DNA of 64,000 bases from UBA2377 sp964429385 (GTDB taxonomy: Bacteria > Verrucomicrobiota > Verrucomicrobiia > Opitutales > Opitutaceae). Location: contig CAYSBR010000001.1 in NCBI GenBank assembly GCA_964429385.1, positions 124,001 to 188,000 of the forward strand, given 5' to 3'. Every line of letters begins with the position of its first letter. Within the stretch, counting starts at the first letter, position 1. Shown here one piece after another: positions 17,233 through 25,837 of the stretch. The position numbers and the translations under genes were made by a program. A model generated the notes under the pieces. The model was not told the origin of the DNA, ran no database searches, and saw nothing but the letters and a program-made list of their open reading frames with translations.

Positions 17233-18102
17233 ATGTTCATCATAATCGGCGGCGACGGCAAAGAATACGGCCCGGTATCTACCGAGCAGGTGCAGGCATG
17301 GATCGCAGGCGGACGCGCCAACCTCGAAACACAGGCCAAGCGCGTTGGAGAAGAGCAATGGCAGCGGTTGGGCGATTTCCCCGAATTCAAAGCGGCGGCC
17401 GCCCCCGGCCCCGTGGCCGTCGTACCTGCGGTGGGTCACACCGGTGCGCCCGAGACAGGCTTCGTCAATGTTGACCCCAAAGCCTACGCCGACGATCTCA
17501 TCGCCCGCGCCGCGCCGCTGGGGATCGGCAGCTGCATCGGGCGTGGCTGGGAGCTGTTGAAAGCCCACTTCTGGCCGCTGGTCGGCGCGACCTTTGTCAT
17601 CGTGGTCGTCATGGTGATCGCCCAGTCCATTCCGTTGATCGGTATGCTGGCCAGCCTGCTGCTGCCCGGCGTTTTCTACGGCGGTCTTTATTTATACTAT
17701 TTGAAGAAAGTCCGCGGCCAGCCGGCCGAGCTGGGTGACGCCTTCAGCGGGTTCAGCCTCGCCTTTCTCCCCCTGATGCTGGCGACGCTCGTCTCCACCC
17801 TGCTCACGATGGTCGGCTTCATCCTGCTGATCCTCCCCGGCATCTACCTCGCGGTGAGCTATGCCTTCGCCTACCTGCTGGTCATAGACAAACGCCTCGA
17901 ATTCTGGGCGGCCATGGAAGTCAGCCGGCGCGTGATCAGTGCCCAATGGTTCCGCATGTTCGGGTTGCTGTTCCTCGGCTGCCTCATCGCCATGCTCGGC
18001 ATCTTCGGTCTGTTCATCGGCGTCTTCATCACGATGCCCATCCTCATCGGCGCTCTCGTTTACGCCTACGAGGATCTCTGCAACCCGCCCCCGCGGGCGT
18101 AA
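17233..18102 (+). CDS. GYF_2-domain polytopic membrane protein
   Basis: The start is ATG 17233 (MFIIIGGDGKEYGPVSTEQV), giving 289 residues. The N-terminal 50 residues match the GYF_2 domain, often found at the N-terminus of verrucomicrobial and planctomycetal membrane proteins and thought to bind peptides. From about residue 110 there are five or six membrane helices in pairs, with glycine-rich turns (LLPGVFYGGLYLYYLKK, ILPGIYLAVSYAFAYLLV). The layout resembles DUF975-like or glycerophosphodiesterase-associated membrane domains. The role is unknown. The gene ends at a strong bidirectional terminator. Confidence 0.78.
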   Translation: MFIIIGGDGKEYGPVSTEQVQAWIAGGRANLETQAKRVGEEQWQRLGDFPEFKAAAAPGPVAVVPAVGHTGAPETGFVNVDPKAYADDLIARAAPLGIGSCIGRGWELLKAHFWPLVGATFVIVVVMVIAQSIPLIGMLASLLLPGVFYGGLYLYYLKKVRGQPAELGDAFSGFSLAFLPLMLATLVSTLLTMVGFILLILPGIYLAVSYAFAYLLVIDKRLEFWAAMEVSRRVISAQWFRMFGLLFLGCLIAMLGIFGLFIGVFITMPILIGALVYAYEDLCNPPPRA

Positions 18103-18124
18103 GCACCTTCACTCCGCAGCAATC

Positions 18125-18156
18125 AAAAAGGCCGCCGGTATCCGGCGGCCTTTTTT
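18125..18156. terminator. Bidirectional rho-independent terminator
   Basis: A perfect 14-bp stem (AAAAAGGCCGCCGG / CCGGCGGCCTTTTT) with a TAT loop, flanked by A and T runs on the two strands. It serves the GYF gene on plus and the hydroxyacid dehydrogenase gene on minus. Confidence 0.92.
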
Positions 18157-18181
18157 GCGTCTGCGCAGAACCCTTCCGTTC

Positions 18182-19156
18182 TCAAATGATGCGGTCCGTC
18201 AAAGCCGTCCCGCCTTGGGCGAATACGGCCAGATTCGCGAGGAAGTGCCGCACCAGCGCCTCGTCCTGATCGTGCCGGCCCCCGGCCGTGTGCGGGGTCA
18301 CATAGCAGTTGGGCGCCGTCCAGAAGGCATGCCCCGGATCCAGCGGTTCAGGTTGGAAAACATCCAGATAAGCCGCACCCAGGCGGCCGGATTGCAGCGC
18401 TTCCAGCAGAGCGTGATCATCCACGGTGGTGCCGCGGCCCACGTTGTAAAAACGGGCGCCGGGCTTGAAGCAGGAAAGCCGGCGGGCATTCACATAGCCG
18501 CGGGTGGATGCGTTGTCCGGCAGGATGTTGACCACATGGTCCGCCAGCGGCAGCACGCTGCTGAGATTCTCCTCCGGGACCACGCGCACGCCCAGTTCGC
18601 TTCGCGTCTGGCGGCGCACCGCATACACCGTCACCCCGAAAGGCGCGAGCAAGTGCGCCAACCGGCGGCCGATGGCGCCATACCCCAGCAGCAGAACAGT
18701 CTGCCCTGTGAGCAGTCGCGAGCCGTAACGGCGCTTTTCATAGTCCCAGCCATGATTCGTCAACTGGTCGTGGTAGGAAGGCAGCAGGTTTCGACCCAGC
18801 GCCAGCATCATGGCCAGGACATGCTGGGCGCAGGGATCGGCAAAGACCTCGGAAGCATTGGAAAAGATCGCACCCCGGGACTGAAAATTCTCCCTGAATT
18901 CCGGGGTGTCGTAGCGGGTGTAGCCCGCGGTGCTCACCTCGACCCAGCGCAGATTCTTATTGCCCAGGCAGTCCTCCGGCAGCGGCTGCCCAAAGGCCAC
19001 ATCCGCCGTTGCCAGTGCGGGATCAGACACGCCCGCTTGCAGCACATTGCTCGAAGTGGTTCCCGCCCAGACCAGCCGGTGGGGGCGCGTACCCTCGACC
19101 AGCATCGCGGTCACCTCGGAGTTGAACTTCGTGTTGCACCAGATGGTCAGGCTCAT
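18182..19156 (-). CDS. D-isomer-specific 2-hydroxyacid dehydrogenase
   Basis: The start is ATG 19156 (MSLTIWCNTKF), giving 324 residues; an ATG at 19195 adds 13 residues without support. The NAD-binding Rossmann motif is LLLGYGAIGRRLA (near residue 155). The catalytic Arg lies in NVGRGTTVDD, the Glu in QPEPLDP and the His in PHTAGG, so the triad is complete. The enzyme reduces a 2-oxo acid to the D-2-hydroxy acid or the reverse. The substrate is not evident. About 65 bases separate it from the upstream lipoprotein gene on the same strand. Confidence 0.87.
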   Translation of the reverse strand: MSLTIWCNTKFNSEVTAMLVEGTRPHRLVWAGTTSSNVLQAGVSDPALATADVAFGQPLPEDCLGNKNLRWVEVSTAGYTRYDTPEFRENFQSRGAIFSNASEVFADPCAQHVLAMMLALGRNLLPSYHDQLTNHGWDYEKRRYGSRLLTGQTVLLLGYGAIGRRLAHLLAPFGVTVYAVRRQTRSELGVRVVPEENLSSVLPLADHVVNILPDNASTRGYVNARRLSCFKPGARFYNVGRGTTVDDHALLEALQSGRLGAAYLDVFQPEPLDPGHAFWTAPNCYVTPHTAGGRHDQDEALVRHFLANLAVFAQGGTALTDRII

Positions 19157-19222
19157 GATAGCAGTCAGACCGGCCCACGGCCTGGCCCGCCGCAAGCAAA
19201 ACCTCCGGCATAAACTCCGGCG

Positions 19223-19639
19223 TCAGGGTGCCAGCTCCAGCCAGATCTCGTGCGGCCGGGAAACTGACTCCGGCGTGACCGGGTGCGGCTTCTCCGCATA
19301 AAAACGCGGCCGGCCCGCCAGATCAATGCGCGCCTCGATCACGATGCTTCGCCCCGCCCGCATATCCCCCGGCAAATAAGAAAGCTCAAAGGGGATCGGC
19401 GGGTTGCCCGGGTTGGAAATGCTCTTCTCCGCCAATACGAGGGCCGGCGCATCCGGGCGCGTGACATCGAGCAAGCGCAACGTCAGCACCGCATCCGGCG
19501 GCAGCGCGATCCGGGCCCGGTAATTCACCGTGCCGCTGACAACCGGCCCCTGATCGGAGCCCCCCGCGGTCCGGGAAGCACAGCCGGCGACCGCCAGCAG
19601 CGCCATTCCCGCCATCAGAAATGAGATGAGCGTCTTCAT
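19223..19639 (-). CDS. YbaY-family lipoprotein
   Basis: A 138-residue lipoprotein: MKTLISFLMAGMALLAVAGC has the lipobox AVAGC. The mature part (VSGTVNYRARIALPPDAVLTLRLLDVTR to HEIWLEL) follows the YbaY/type III pilotin-like beta-sandwich pattern, which binds other envelope proteins or acts in lipoprotein quality control. It has a clear Shine-Dalgarno sequence (GGAGGAACC, 3 bases before the ATG), rare in this window. The start overlaps the upstream GH50-like stop by four bases (ATGA). Confidence 0.85.
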   Translation of the reverse strand: MKTLISFLMAGMALLAVAGCASRTAGGSDQGPVVSGTVNYRARIALPPDAVLTLRLLDVTRPDAPALVLAEKSISNPGNPPIPFELSYLPGDMRAGRSIVIEARIDLAGRPRFYAEKPHPVTPESVSRPHEIWLELAP

Positions 19640-20841
19640 ACAGGTTCCTCCATGATGACTGCGGCCATGCTGCGCAGTTCCTCCACCCGGTCGTTGGTGG
19701 CTGTCAACAATTCCGTGTGCTCGCGGGCCTCGACTTCGTTGGCATGCACCAATCCGCCGCCAAACGGAGGCTGTTCCCCCGGACGATCCCGCCACTGGCT
19801 CCACGCATAACCGATCACCGAGGGATGCGCCACCACCCGGGCCAGCGCCAGCCGGCCCCGCCGGAGCATCCGCTCGACCGTCGTCAGACTGCGAATCCGG
19901 CGGCCGGGCGCCTCGCGCCAAAATTCCGGCCGGGCCCAGCAAAAATCCGCCAGCAACACCGGGCGCGCAACGACCGCCGGCTCGTCGGCCAGCTCCGCAT
20001 AGTCCAGCACCCGCGCGGCCACCGCCGGGGCCATCGTGCTCGCCCGCATCGCCGCCGTCGCGGGTCCGCCCCAGCGGCAGCCCAGCACCAGATGATTGGG
20101 GGCCTGCGCCCGGATCGCCGCCGTCGTCACCGTGAAATACCGCCGGGCAAACTCCTGCATCCACTGCGCCTCATCGCGCAAATAACCCCGGCTCACCACA
20201 CCCTCGTCATTGCGGGTCCGTTCACGCAACGCCTCCTTGTTGGCCAAGGTCACCCCCCACGCCCGCGTCAGCGCCGCCCATGAGCCGCCATGCAGTGCGA
20301 GCACAAATTCCCACGCCGCATGGTAGGCGGCATGGGCCGGCTCCAGACTGAGGCAGGCCTGCAACAAACCGGGTCGGTCGGCCGCCGCCGACCACGCCCA
20401 GGCGGGATGCTCATCACTGAACCAGCCCAGCAGATCGCGCTCCCCCGCCAGCGGGGCGCAGACCTCCGCCACCCTTTGCCCCGCCCGCTGCGGCCAGGCC
20501 GGGTCAAAGACATCCGGCGCCGGCCCCTTCCCCAGCGGAAGACTCCCTTCGGAACGCCCAAAATCAACCACCGGCATGAAGGCCAGCCCCTCCTCCAGAT
20601 ACAGCCGGTCGCTGCCACAGCCCAGGGTATTGAACCCCCAGGCCCGCAGGCGCGCCGCCGGATCGTGCAAGGACTCCGCCTCGGCCCGCACCCCATGCAC
20701 CGCCCGCGCGAAAAAAGGCCGGTCGGCCGGATCAATCAACCACCACTGGCCGCCGTGGGTCTGGCCGACGCGATAATAACCCGGCGTCCCACGCAGGGTG
20801 CCCGGCTTGAAATCGGTCAAGGCGTCGCTGGAGTGCGCCAT
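19636..20841 (-). CDS. GH50/agarase-like TIM-barrel protein with altered active site
   Basis: The start is ATG 20841 (MAHSSDALTDF), giving 401 residues with no signal peptide. The open frame continues upstream only as antisense to the kinase gene. The order of motifs follows beta-agarase-like GH50 proteins: WLIDPADRPFFARAVHGV, LRAWGFNTLGC, GWFSDEHPAW where the acid/base Glu is expected, RPVLLADFCW where the nucleophile Glu is expected, and a C-terminal YAWSQWRDRP...GGGLVHANE. At the nucleophile site the sequence has Asp instead of Glu, so activity is doubtful. It could be a divergent hydrolase acting on an intracellular galactoside or a non-enzymatic relative. Confidence 0.65.
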   Translation of the reverse strand: MAHSSDALTDFKPGTLRGTPGYYRVGQTHGGQWWLIDPADRPFFARAVHGVRAEAESLHDPAARLRAWGFNTLGCGSDRLYLEEGLAFMPVVDFGRSEGSLPLGKGPAPDVFDPAWPQRAGQRVAEVCAPLAGERDLLGWFSDEHPAWAWSAAADRPGLLQACLSLEPAHAAYHAAWEFVLALHGGSWAALTRAWGVTLANKEALRERTRNDEGVVSRGYLRDEAQWMQEFARRYFTVTTAAIRAQAPNHLVLGCRWGGPATAAMRASTMAPAVAARVLDYAELADEPAVVARPVLLADFCWARPEFWREAPGRRIRSLTTVERMLRRGRLALARVVAHPSVIGYAWSQWRDRPGEQPPFGGGLVHANEVEAREHTELLTATNDRVEELRSMAAVIMEEPV

Positions 20842-20922
20842 GTTCCGCAAGCGTGAACCGCGCGCATAAAAATGCAAAGCACGATTGCCGCGCTTCCGCC
20901 GATGCGTTTGCGTCATCCTTTC

Positions 20923-21945
20923 ATGACCCCGGACCGGTTCGAACCCCTTGCGACCGCCTTCACCCGACTGCGCGTCGGCATCATCGGAGATTTCTCGCTC
21001 GATCGTTATTTCGATATCGATCCCGCGCGGGCAGAAACCTCGATCGAAACCGGGCTGCCGGTCCACAACATCACCCGCATCCGCTGCCAACCCGGCGCCG
21101 CCGGCAACATCGCGCAAAATCTGGCCGCGCTCGGCGCCGCCATCCACCCGATCGGCGGTTGCGGCGACGACGGGGAAGGCTTCGAGCTGCGCCGCGCCCT
21201 GCAACGGCTGCCGGGCGCCCGGCTGGAGCATTTCCAAACTTCGCCGGAACTCCTCACCTTCACCTACTCCAAACCCCTGCTCCATCATCCCGGCCGCCCG
21301 CCGGAAGAGCTCTCCCGGCTCGACCTCAAGAGCTGGACGCCCCTCCCGCCCGCGGTCGAAGCGGCGCTCATAGCCTCGTTGCGCACCCTCGTCCCCCGGC
21401 TCGATGCCCTGATCGTCATGGATCAGGCCGGCCAGCGTGGCATGGGGATCATCAGCCCCGGGGTGCTCGCCGCCCTGGCGGAACTCGCCCGCGCCCACCC
21501 GCAGCGCGTATTCCTGGCCGACAGCCGGCACGGCCTCGATGGCTTTCCCCCGCTCACGTTCAAGATGAACGCCGCGGAACTCGCCCTGCTCACCGGCCAG
21601 CCCGGCCGGCAGTTCCATGCCGTGGGCGAGATCGCCGCGGAAGCGGAGCGTCTGGCGGAACGCAACGGCCGCCCGGTCTTCATCACCCTGGCCGAACGCG
21701 GCATCATCGGCGTGCTCCCCGGCGCTCCCGCCGAGCATGTGCCGGCACTGCCCTTGCGCGGCCCCATCGACATCGTCGGAGCGGGCGACACCGTCACCGC
21801 CATGCTCACCCTCGCCCTCGCCGCCGGCGCCACCCTGCGCGAGGCCCTGGAGCTGGCCCAGGCCGCCGCTTCGGTCACCATCCACCAACTGGGGACCACT
21901 GGCACGGCCCCGGTTGCCACCCTGCGCCCTCTGCTTTTCCCATGA
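20923..21945 (+). CDS. PfkB-family sugar kinase, heptose-7-phosphate-kinase-like
   Basis: I use ATG 20923 (MTPDRFEPLATAF), giving 340 residues; an ATG at 20872 adds 17 residues. The start of the fold is VGIIGDFSLDRYFD, the glycine-rich sugar site is CQPGAAGNIAQNLAALGA, and the catalytic anion-hole motif is VGAGDTVTA near residue 287. This matches the kinase half of RfaE/HldE, with no nucleotidyltransferase domain. It overlaps the glycosyltransferase gene by four bases, and that partner is heptosyltransferase-like. A role in making a heptose precursor for surface glycan is therefore likely, though other sugars are possible. Confidence 0.85.
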   Translation: MTPDRFEPLATAFTRLRVGIIGDFSLDRYFDIDPARAETSIETGLPVHNITRIRCQPGAAGNIAQNLAALGAAIHPIGGCGDDGEGFELRRALQRLPGARLEHFQTSPELLTFTYSKPLLHHPGRPPEELSRLDLKSWTPLPPAVEAALIASLRTLVPRLDALIVMDQAGQRGMGIISPGVLAALAELARAHPQRVFLADSRHGLDGFPPLTFKMNAAELALLTGQPGRQFHAVGEIAAEAERLAERNGRPVFITLAERGIIGVLPGAPAEHVPALPLRGPIDIVGAGDTVTAMLTLALAAGATLREALELAQAAASVTIHQLGTTGTAPVATLRPLLFP

Positions 21946-22985
21946 GCACCGCCTCGCTGCCCGAAATCACCGAGCCAGCCGCACGCCCCCTGCGCACCCG
22001 GGCCAAGCCCGCGCTGCTGGTGGCCGAGCTCCGTGGCATGGGTGACATCGCCATCCTGATTCCCTTTCTCCAGGCGGCCGTGCGCCGCTACGATGTCACC
22101 CTGCTCGCCGTGCCCAACGCCGCCGGGCTGCTTCGCCGGTTCGCGCCGGAAGTGGAACTCATCCCCTGCGTCGCACCCTGGGCGCTGTTCTCCGGCGGCT
22201 GGGATCTCCCGCGCTGGCCCTGGCGGCGGCTCATCGGCGTCGTGCGGGCGCTGCGCGCCCGACGGTTTGCCGCCGCCGTCTCGGTATGGCCGTTGCTGAG
22301 CGACCATCTGTTTCTTCGTCTGACCGGTCCGCAAAAACTCATCAGCTTCGGCCAGCGTGGCGCGGGCTGGCTGCTCGACCGCAACCTGCGGCGCGAGGAA
22401 TACACGCACCGCCCCGAAGCCTGGCGGCGACTCGCCCTGGCGCTCGGTCTGCCTCCGCCAGCACCAAACCGCCCCCGCCTGAGCCCCGCCGTTCCGCGGC
22501 GAATTGTCCTGCATAGCGGCGCCTCCCAACGCCTGCGCGTATGGCCGCTTGCCCGTTACGCCGCCTTGCTTGCCCAACTGCGGACCCACGGCTGGGAGCC
22601 CGTCCTGCTTTGCGATGGCTGGCAGCTGCCCCTGTGGCAGGCCCTCGGCGAGACCGGCGCCCGCCAGGCGGCGGACATGCCCGAGTTGATCGCCACCATC
22701 GCAAGTGGCGCCGCCTTTCTCGGCAACGACTCCGGCCCCGGCCACCTCGCCGCGCTCTGCGGCGTGCCCACCTTCACGCTCTTCGGTCCGCAGGTGCCGG
22801 AACTGTTCGCCCCCGGCCACCCCCAGGCCGGCTGGGTGGAAGGCGGACCCTGCCCGCACAAACCCTGCTTCGACCGCTGCCGCTTCGCCGAACCCCATTG
22901 CCTGACCGGCTTCACCAGCGAAGCCGTCTGGCCCAAGCTCGCGGCCTGGCTCCGCCAGCGGGAAGCCGATCCCGCCGCGGAGTGA
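21942..22985 (+). CDS. Family 9 glycosyltransferase (heptosyltransferase-like)
   Basis: Start ATG 21942 overlaps the kinase stop (ATGA), giving 347 residues. The N-terminal Rossmann domain begins ALLVAELRGMGDIAILIP, matching the GDxLL region of heptosyltransferases. The C-terminal donor-site region is VLHSGASQRLRVWP, then FLGNDSGPGHLAALCGVPTFTLFGP, the hallmark GT9 segment. A Cys-rich C-terminal segment (CPHKPCFDRCRF) is common in this family. It probably adds heptose or a related sugar to lipopolysaccharide core using the ADP-sugar made with the coupled kinase. Confidence 0.87.
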   Translation: MSTASLPEITEPAARPLRTRAKPALLVAELRGMGDIAILIPFLQAAVRRYDVTLLAVPNAAGLLRRFAPEVELIPCVAPWALFSGGWDLPRWPWRRLIGVVRALRARRFAAAVSVWPLLSDHLFLRLTGPQKLISFGQRGAGWLLDRNLRREEYTHRPEAWRRLALALGLPPPAPNRPRLSPAVPRRIVLHSGASQRLRVWPLARYAALLAQLRTHGWEPVLLCDGWQLPLWQALGETGARQAADMPELIATIASGAAFLGNDSGPGHLAALCGVPTFTLFGPQVPELFAPGHPQAGWVEGGPCPHKPCFDRCRFAEPHCLTGFTSEAVWPKLAAWLRQREADPAAE

Positions 22986-23036
22986 CCGGGTCGGCCTGGC
23001 CGCCTCTCGCGCGGGTCGGCCATGTATTCGTGAAGC

Positions 23037-25061
23037 TTACCAGATCTTCACGCGCTGCTCCGGCGCGCGCCACATCGGGTCGCCTTCCTTGATGCCGAAG
23101 GCTTCAAAGAATTCCGGCTGGTTCACCAGCGGGCCGGCCGCGCGGAACTGGCCGGGCGCGTGCGGACCGACCATCACCTGACGGCGCAGGGCATCGTCGC
23201 GGTAGGCCGTGCGCCAGCCTTGCGCCCAGGCGATGAAGAAACGCTGCTCCGCGGTGAAACCATCGATTTTCTCCGGCACGGGCTTGCCCGCCAGCGAGCG
23301 TTGGAAGGCCTCGAACGCGATGGAAACCCCGCCGAGGTCGGCGATGTTCTCGCCGAGCGCCAGCGCCCCGTTGACGAAAAGACCGGGCAGCGCCTCGTAG
23401 CCGTTGAACTGCTCGATGAGCTTCTGCGCGCGCGCCTGGAACTGCGCCGCGTCCTCCTCCGTCCACCAGTCGGTCAGGTTGCCGTCGGCGTCGTAGCGGC
23501 GCCCCTGGTCATCAAACCCGTGTGTGATTTCATGGCCGATGACGCCGCCGATCAGGCCGTAGTTCACCGCGTCGTCCATCGTGAAGTCGAAGAACGGCGG
23601 CTGCAGAATGCCGGCGGGGAACACGATCTGGTTGGCCGTGGGCTGGAAATAGGCGTTCACCGTCGGCGGCGTCATGGACCACTCGTCCTTGTCCACGGGC
23701 TGGCCGAGCTTGGCGTAGTTGCGCTGAACCTCATACCGGGTGGCTTCGCGCAGATTGCCAAAGTAGGAATCCCGCGTGATGCGGATCGCGGAATAATCCC
23801 GCCATTTCTCCGGATGGCCGATCCGCGCGACAAACCGGTCGAACTTCGCCAGCGCCTTCTCGCGCGTGGCCGGGCCCATCCACTCCAGAGTGGCGAGGCG
23901 GTCCCTCATGACCGCCTTGATGTTGCCGATCATCTCATCCATCCGCGCCTTGGCCTCGGGCGGATAGTGGCGGGCGACGTAGAGCTGGCCCAACGCCTCG
24001 CCCAGCGTGCCATCGGTGGCGCGCACCGCCCGCTGCCGGCGGGGCTCCATCTCGGGCGTGCCGCGGAGCACGGTGGCGTAAAAGCGAAACTGCTCCTCGT
24101 CAAACGGCCGGGCCAGCGACGGCGCCGCCGCGATCAGGACACGGTAGCGCAGATAGGTCTTCCACTCCTCGATCGAACGCGCGGTCAGCAGCGTGTTCAG
24201 CCCTTCGAGAAACCTCGGCTGGCCCACCACCACGTAATCGGTGGCGGCGAGATCGATGCCCGACTCACGCAGGATATCCAGCACGGGCAGCGCCGGGAGC
24301 AACGCCGCGAGCCCGGCGTGGGACAGCCGGTTGTAGTTGGCGAGACGGTCCCGCAGCTCGAGCGGCGTGCGGGCGTTTTCCGCCAACGCGGTCTCCAACG
24401 ACAGCAGCGCTTCCGCGCCGGCCGCAGCCGCCTCCGGTGTGTCGCCCGCAAGGACCAGCATCTTGGCCACGTGACCGACAAACTCCTCCCGCACCCCGGC
24501 AAACTGCTCCGCGAAATAATAGTCGCGGCTCGGCAGGCTCATGCCACCTTGGTAAAGATAAAGCGCGTTGAGATCGCTCTGCTTCTGGTCGGCCATGACA
24601 AACTGCGAGAAGAGCCCGCCGGTGCCAACCCGGCGCAACTGCGGGAGCACCGCGGCCAGATCATCCAGAGTCTCGATGCCCGCGATCAGGGTCAGCTCCG
24701 GCTCGATGGGGGCCAGCCCGGCCGCATCAATCGCCGCCGTATCCATGGCCGTGGCAAAAAAATCGCCGACCTTCTGTTCGATGCTCCCCTCGGGATGGGT
24801 CTGCGCCGAAACCTCCTCCAGGAGGCTCCGGAGATGGGCGAGGTTGTTTTCGCTCAACAGATCGAAGGCGCCGAAACGCGCCTTGTCCGCCGGCATCTCG
24901 AATTCGCGATACCAGCCCCCGGCGGCAAACCCGGCGAAGTCCACCCGCGGATCCACGGTGAGATCCATGTGGCGAAGGGAAAACCCGGCAGGCTGGGTGG
25001 CGGCAGACAGGCTGCAAACCGCCAGCAGGATTCCGGTGGGAACAAGACGGGACGTAATCAT
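23037..25061 (-). CDS. pepO: M13-family zinc metalloendopeptidase (PepO/neprilysin type)
   Basis: A 674-residue exported peptidase with signal peptide MITSRLVPTGILLAVCSLSAA. The N-terminal M13 domain runs to about residue 430. Zinc ligands are in HEITH (residues 510-514) and the Glu of GENIADLGG (about 571). NAYFQPTANQIVFPAGILQPPFF is also a hallmark of the family. Length fits the family (650-700). It cuts short peptides in the periplasm or at the cell surface. The gene stands alone between the convergent glycosyltransferase operon and the flavin-reductase gene. Confidence 0.94.
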   Translation of the reverse strand: MITSRLVPTGILLAVCSLSAATQPAGFSLRHMDLTVDPRVDFAGFAAGGWYREFEMPADKARFGAFDLLSENNLAHLRSLLEEVSAQTHPEGSIEQKVGDFFATAMDTAAIDAAGLAPIEPELTLIAGIETLDDLAAVLPQLRRVGTGGLFSQFVMADQKQSDLNALYLYQGGMSLPSRDYYFAEQFAGVREEFVGHVAKMLVLAGDTPEAAAAGAEALLSLETALAENARTPLELRDRLANYNRLSHAGLAALLPALPVLDILRESGIDLAATDYVVVGQPRFLEGLNTLLTARSIEEWKTYLRYRVLIAAAPSLARPFDEEQFRFYATVLRGTPEMEPRRQRAVRATDGTLGEALGQLYVARHYPPEAKARMDEMIGNIKAVMRDRLATLEWMGPATREKALAKFDRFVARIGHPEKWRDYSAIRITRDSYFGNLREATRYEVQRNYAKLGQPVDKDEWSMTPPTVNAYFQPTANQIVFPAGILQPPFFDFTMDDAVNYGLIGGVIGHEITHGFDDQGRRYDADGNLTDWWTEEDAAQFQARAQKLIEQFNGYEALPGLFVNGALALGENIADLGGVSIAFEAFQRSLAGKPVPEKIDGFTAEQRFFIAWAQGWRTAYRDDALRRQVMVGPHAPGQFRAAGPLVNQPEFFEAFGIKEGDPMWRAPEQRVKIW

Positions 25062-25156
25062 GCGCCCACACTGGGCCCATCCGCGGATTCAGGCAATTGA
25101 AGAACCGCAAACGGCCGCCGGCGGGAGGAACGGCCGGGCGGCGGACGCACCCGGCC

Positions 25157-25765
25157 TCAGTCCGGTCGCTGGAGAGAGAAAACCTCGCGCGTAGTCACGT
25201 AATCCTCGCCGCCGAGCCGGCCGATAAGATCCAGTTTGCCCGACTCGGGCCGGCCATCGCTTCCCAGGACTTCGTCGCGGACATGGGCCAGCTGGATGCG
25301 GCCGAAGATGACATTGGCCGCCAGCGGCCCCTCCCCGATCGTCACGATGCGATCGAGCGTGCATTCAAACGCCACGGGAGCCGCGGCCACCCGCGGCGGG
25401 CGGACCCTGGTCGAAGGTGCGGTCGCCACGCCGAATTTCTCGAATTCGCTTTCTCCGTAAGGCAGCAGGGCGGCGGTCCGGTTCATCTGCCCGGCCAGCT
25501 CATGGGAAACCAGGTTCACCACAAACTCCGGCACCGCCTCGATGTTGCGCACCGTGTCCTTCTTTCCGCCCTCCCGGTTGTTCACCGGCACAAACATGAG
25601 CGTGGGCGGACTGGCCGTGACTCCCTGAAAAAACGAAAACGGCGCGAGGTTCGCCACGCCTTGGGCGGAAACCGTCGAGACCCACGCGATGGGCCGCGGC
25701 AGGATCGTCGAAATCATCCACTGGTAGGCGGAACGGGCATCGAGCGAGGGAAAATCGAGCGTCAT
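25157..25765 (-). CDS. Flavin reductase-like domain protein (FMN-binding split barrel)
   Basis: The start is ATG 25765 (MTLDFPSLDARSAYQWM), giving 202 residues; an ATG at 25834 would add 23 poorly supported residues. The FMN-binding segment is ILPRPIAWVSTVSAQGVANLAPFSFFQGVTASPPTLMF, typical of the DIM6/NTAB family, and ECTLDRIVTIGEGPLAANVIFGRI follows. Such proteins reduce free flavin or bind FMN. The gene lies about 70 bases downstream of the MFS transporter on the same strand; its link to sugar uptake is unclear. Confidence 0.86.
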   Translation of the reverse strand: MTLDFPSLDARSAYQWMISTILPRPIAWVSTVSAQGVANLAPFSFFQGVTASPPTLMFVPVNNREGGKKDTVRNIEAVPEFVVNLVSHELAGQMNRTAALLPYGESEFEKFGVATAPSTRVRPPRVAAAPVAFECTLDRIVTIGEGPLAANVIFGRIQLAHVRDEVLGSDGRPESGKLDLIGRLGGEDYVTTREVFSLQRPD

Positions 25766-25837
25766 GGCCGGCACCCTGCCACGCCACCCTCGCGGCGACA
25801 AGCCCCCCGGAAACGCCGGCCGACCGGCGCTCACCGC

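Noticed and set aside
20931..20950. GGTTCGAACCCC resembling a tRNA T-loop
   Set aside because: Lies in the kinase coding sequence with no acceptor or anticodon stem around it. No tRNA or rRNA gene was found in the window.
20853..21941. N-terminal extension of the glycosyltransferase frame
   Set aside because: The frame is open through the kinase gene, but the sequence is Arg/Pro/His-rich and unlike any protein. The true start is the overlapping ATG 21942.
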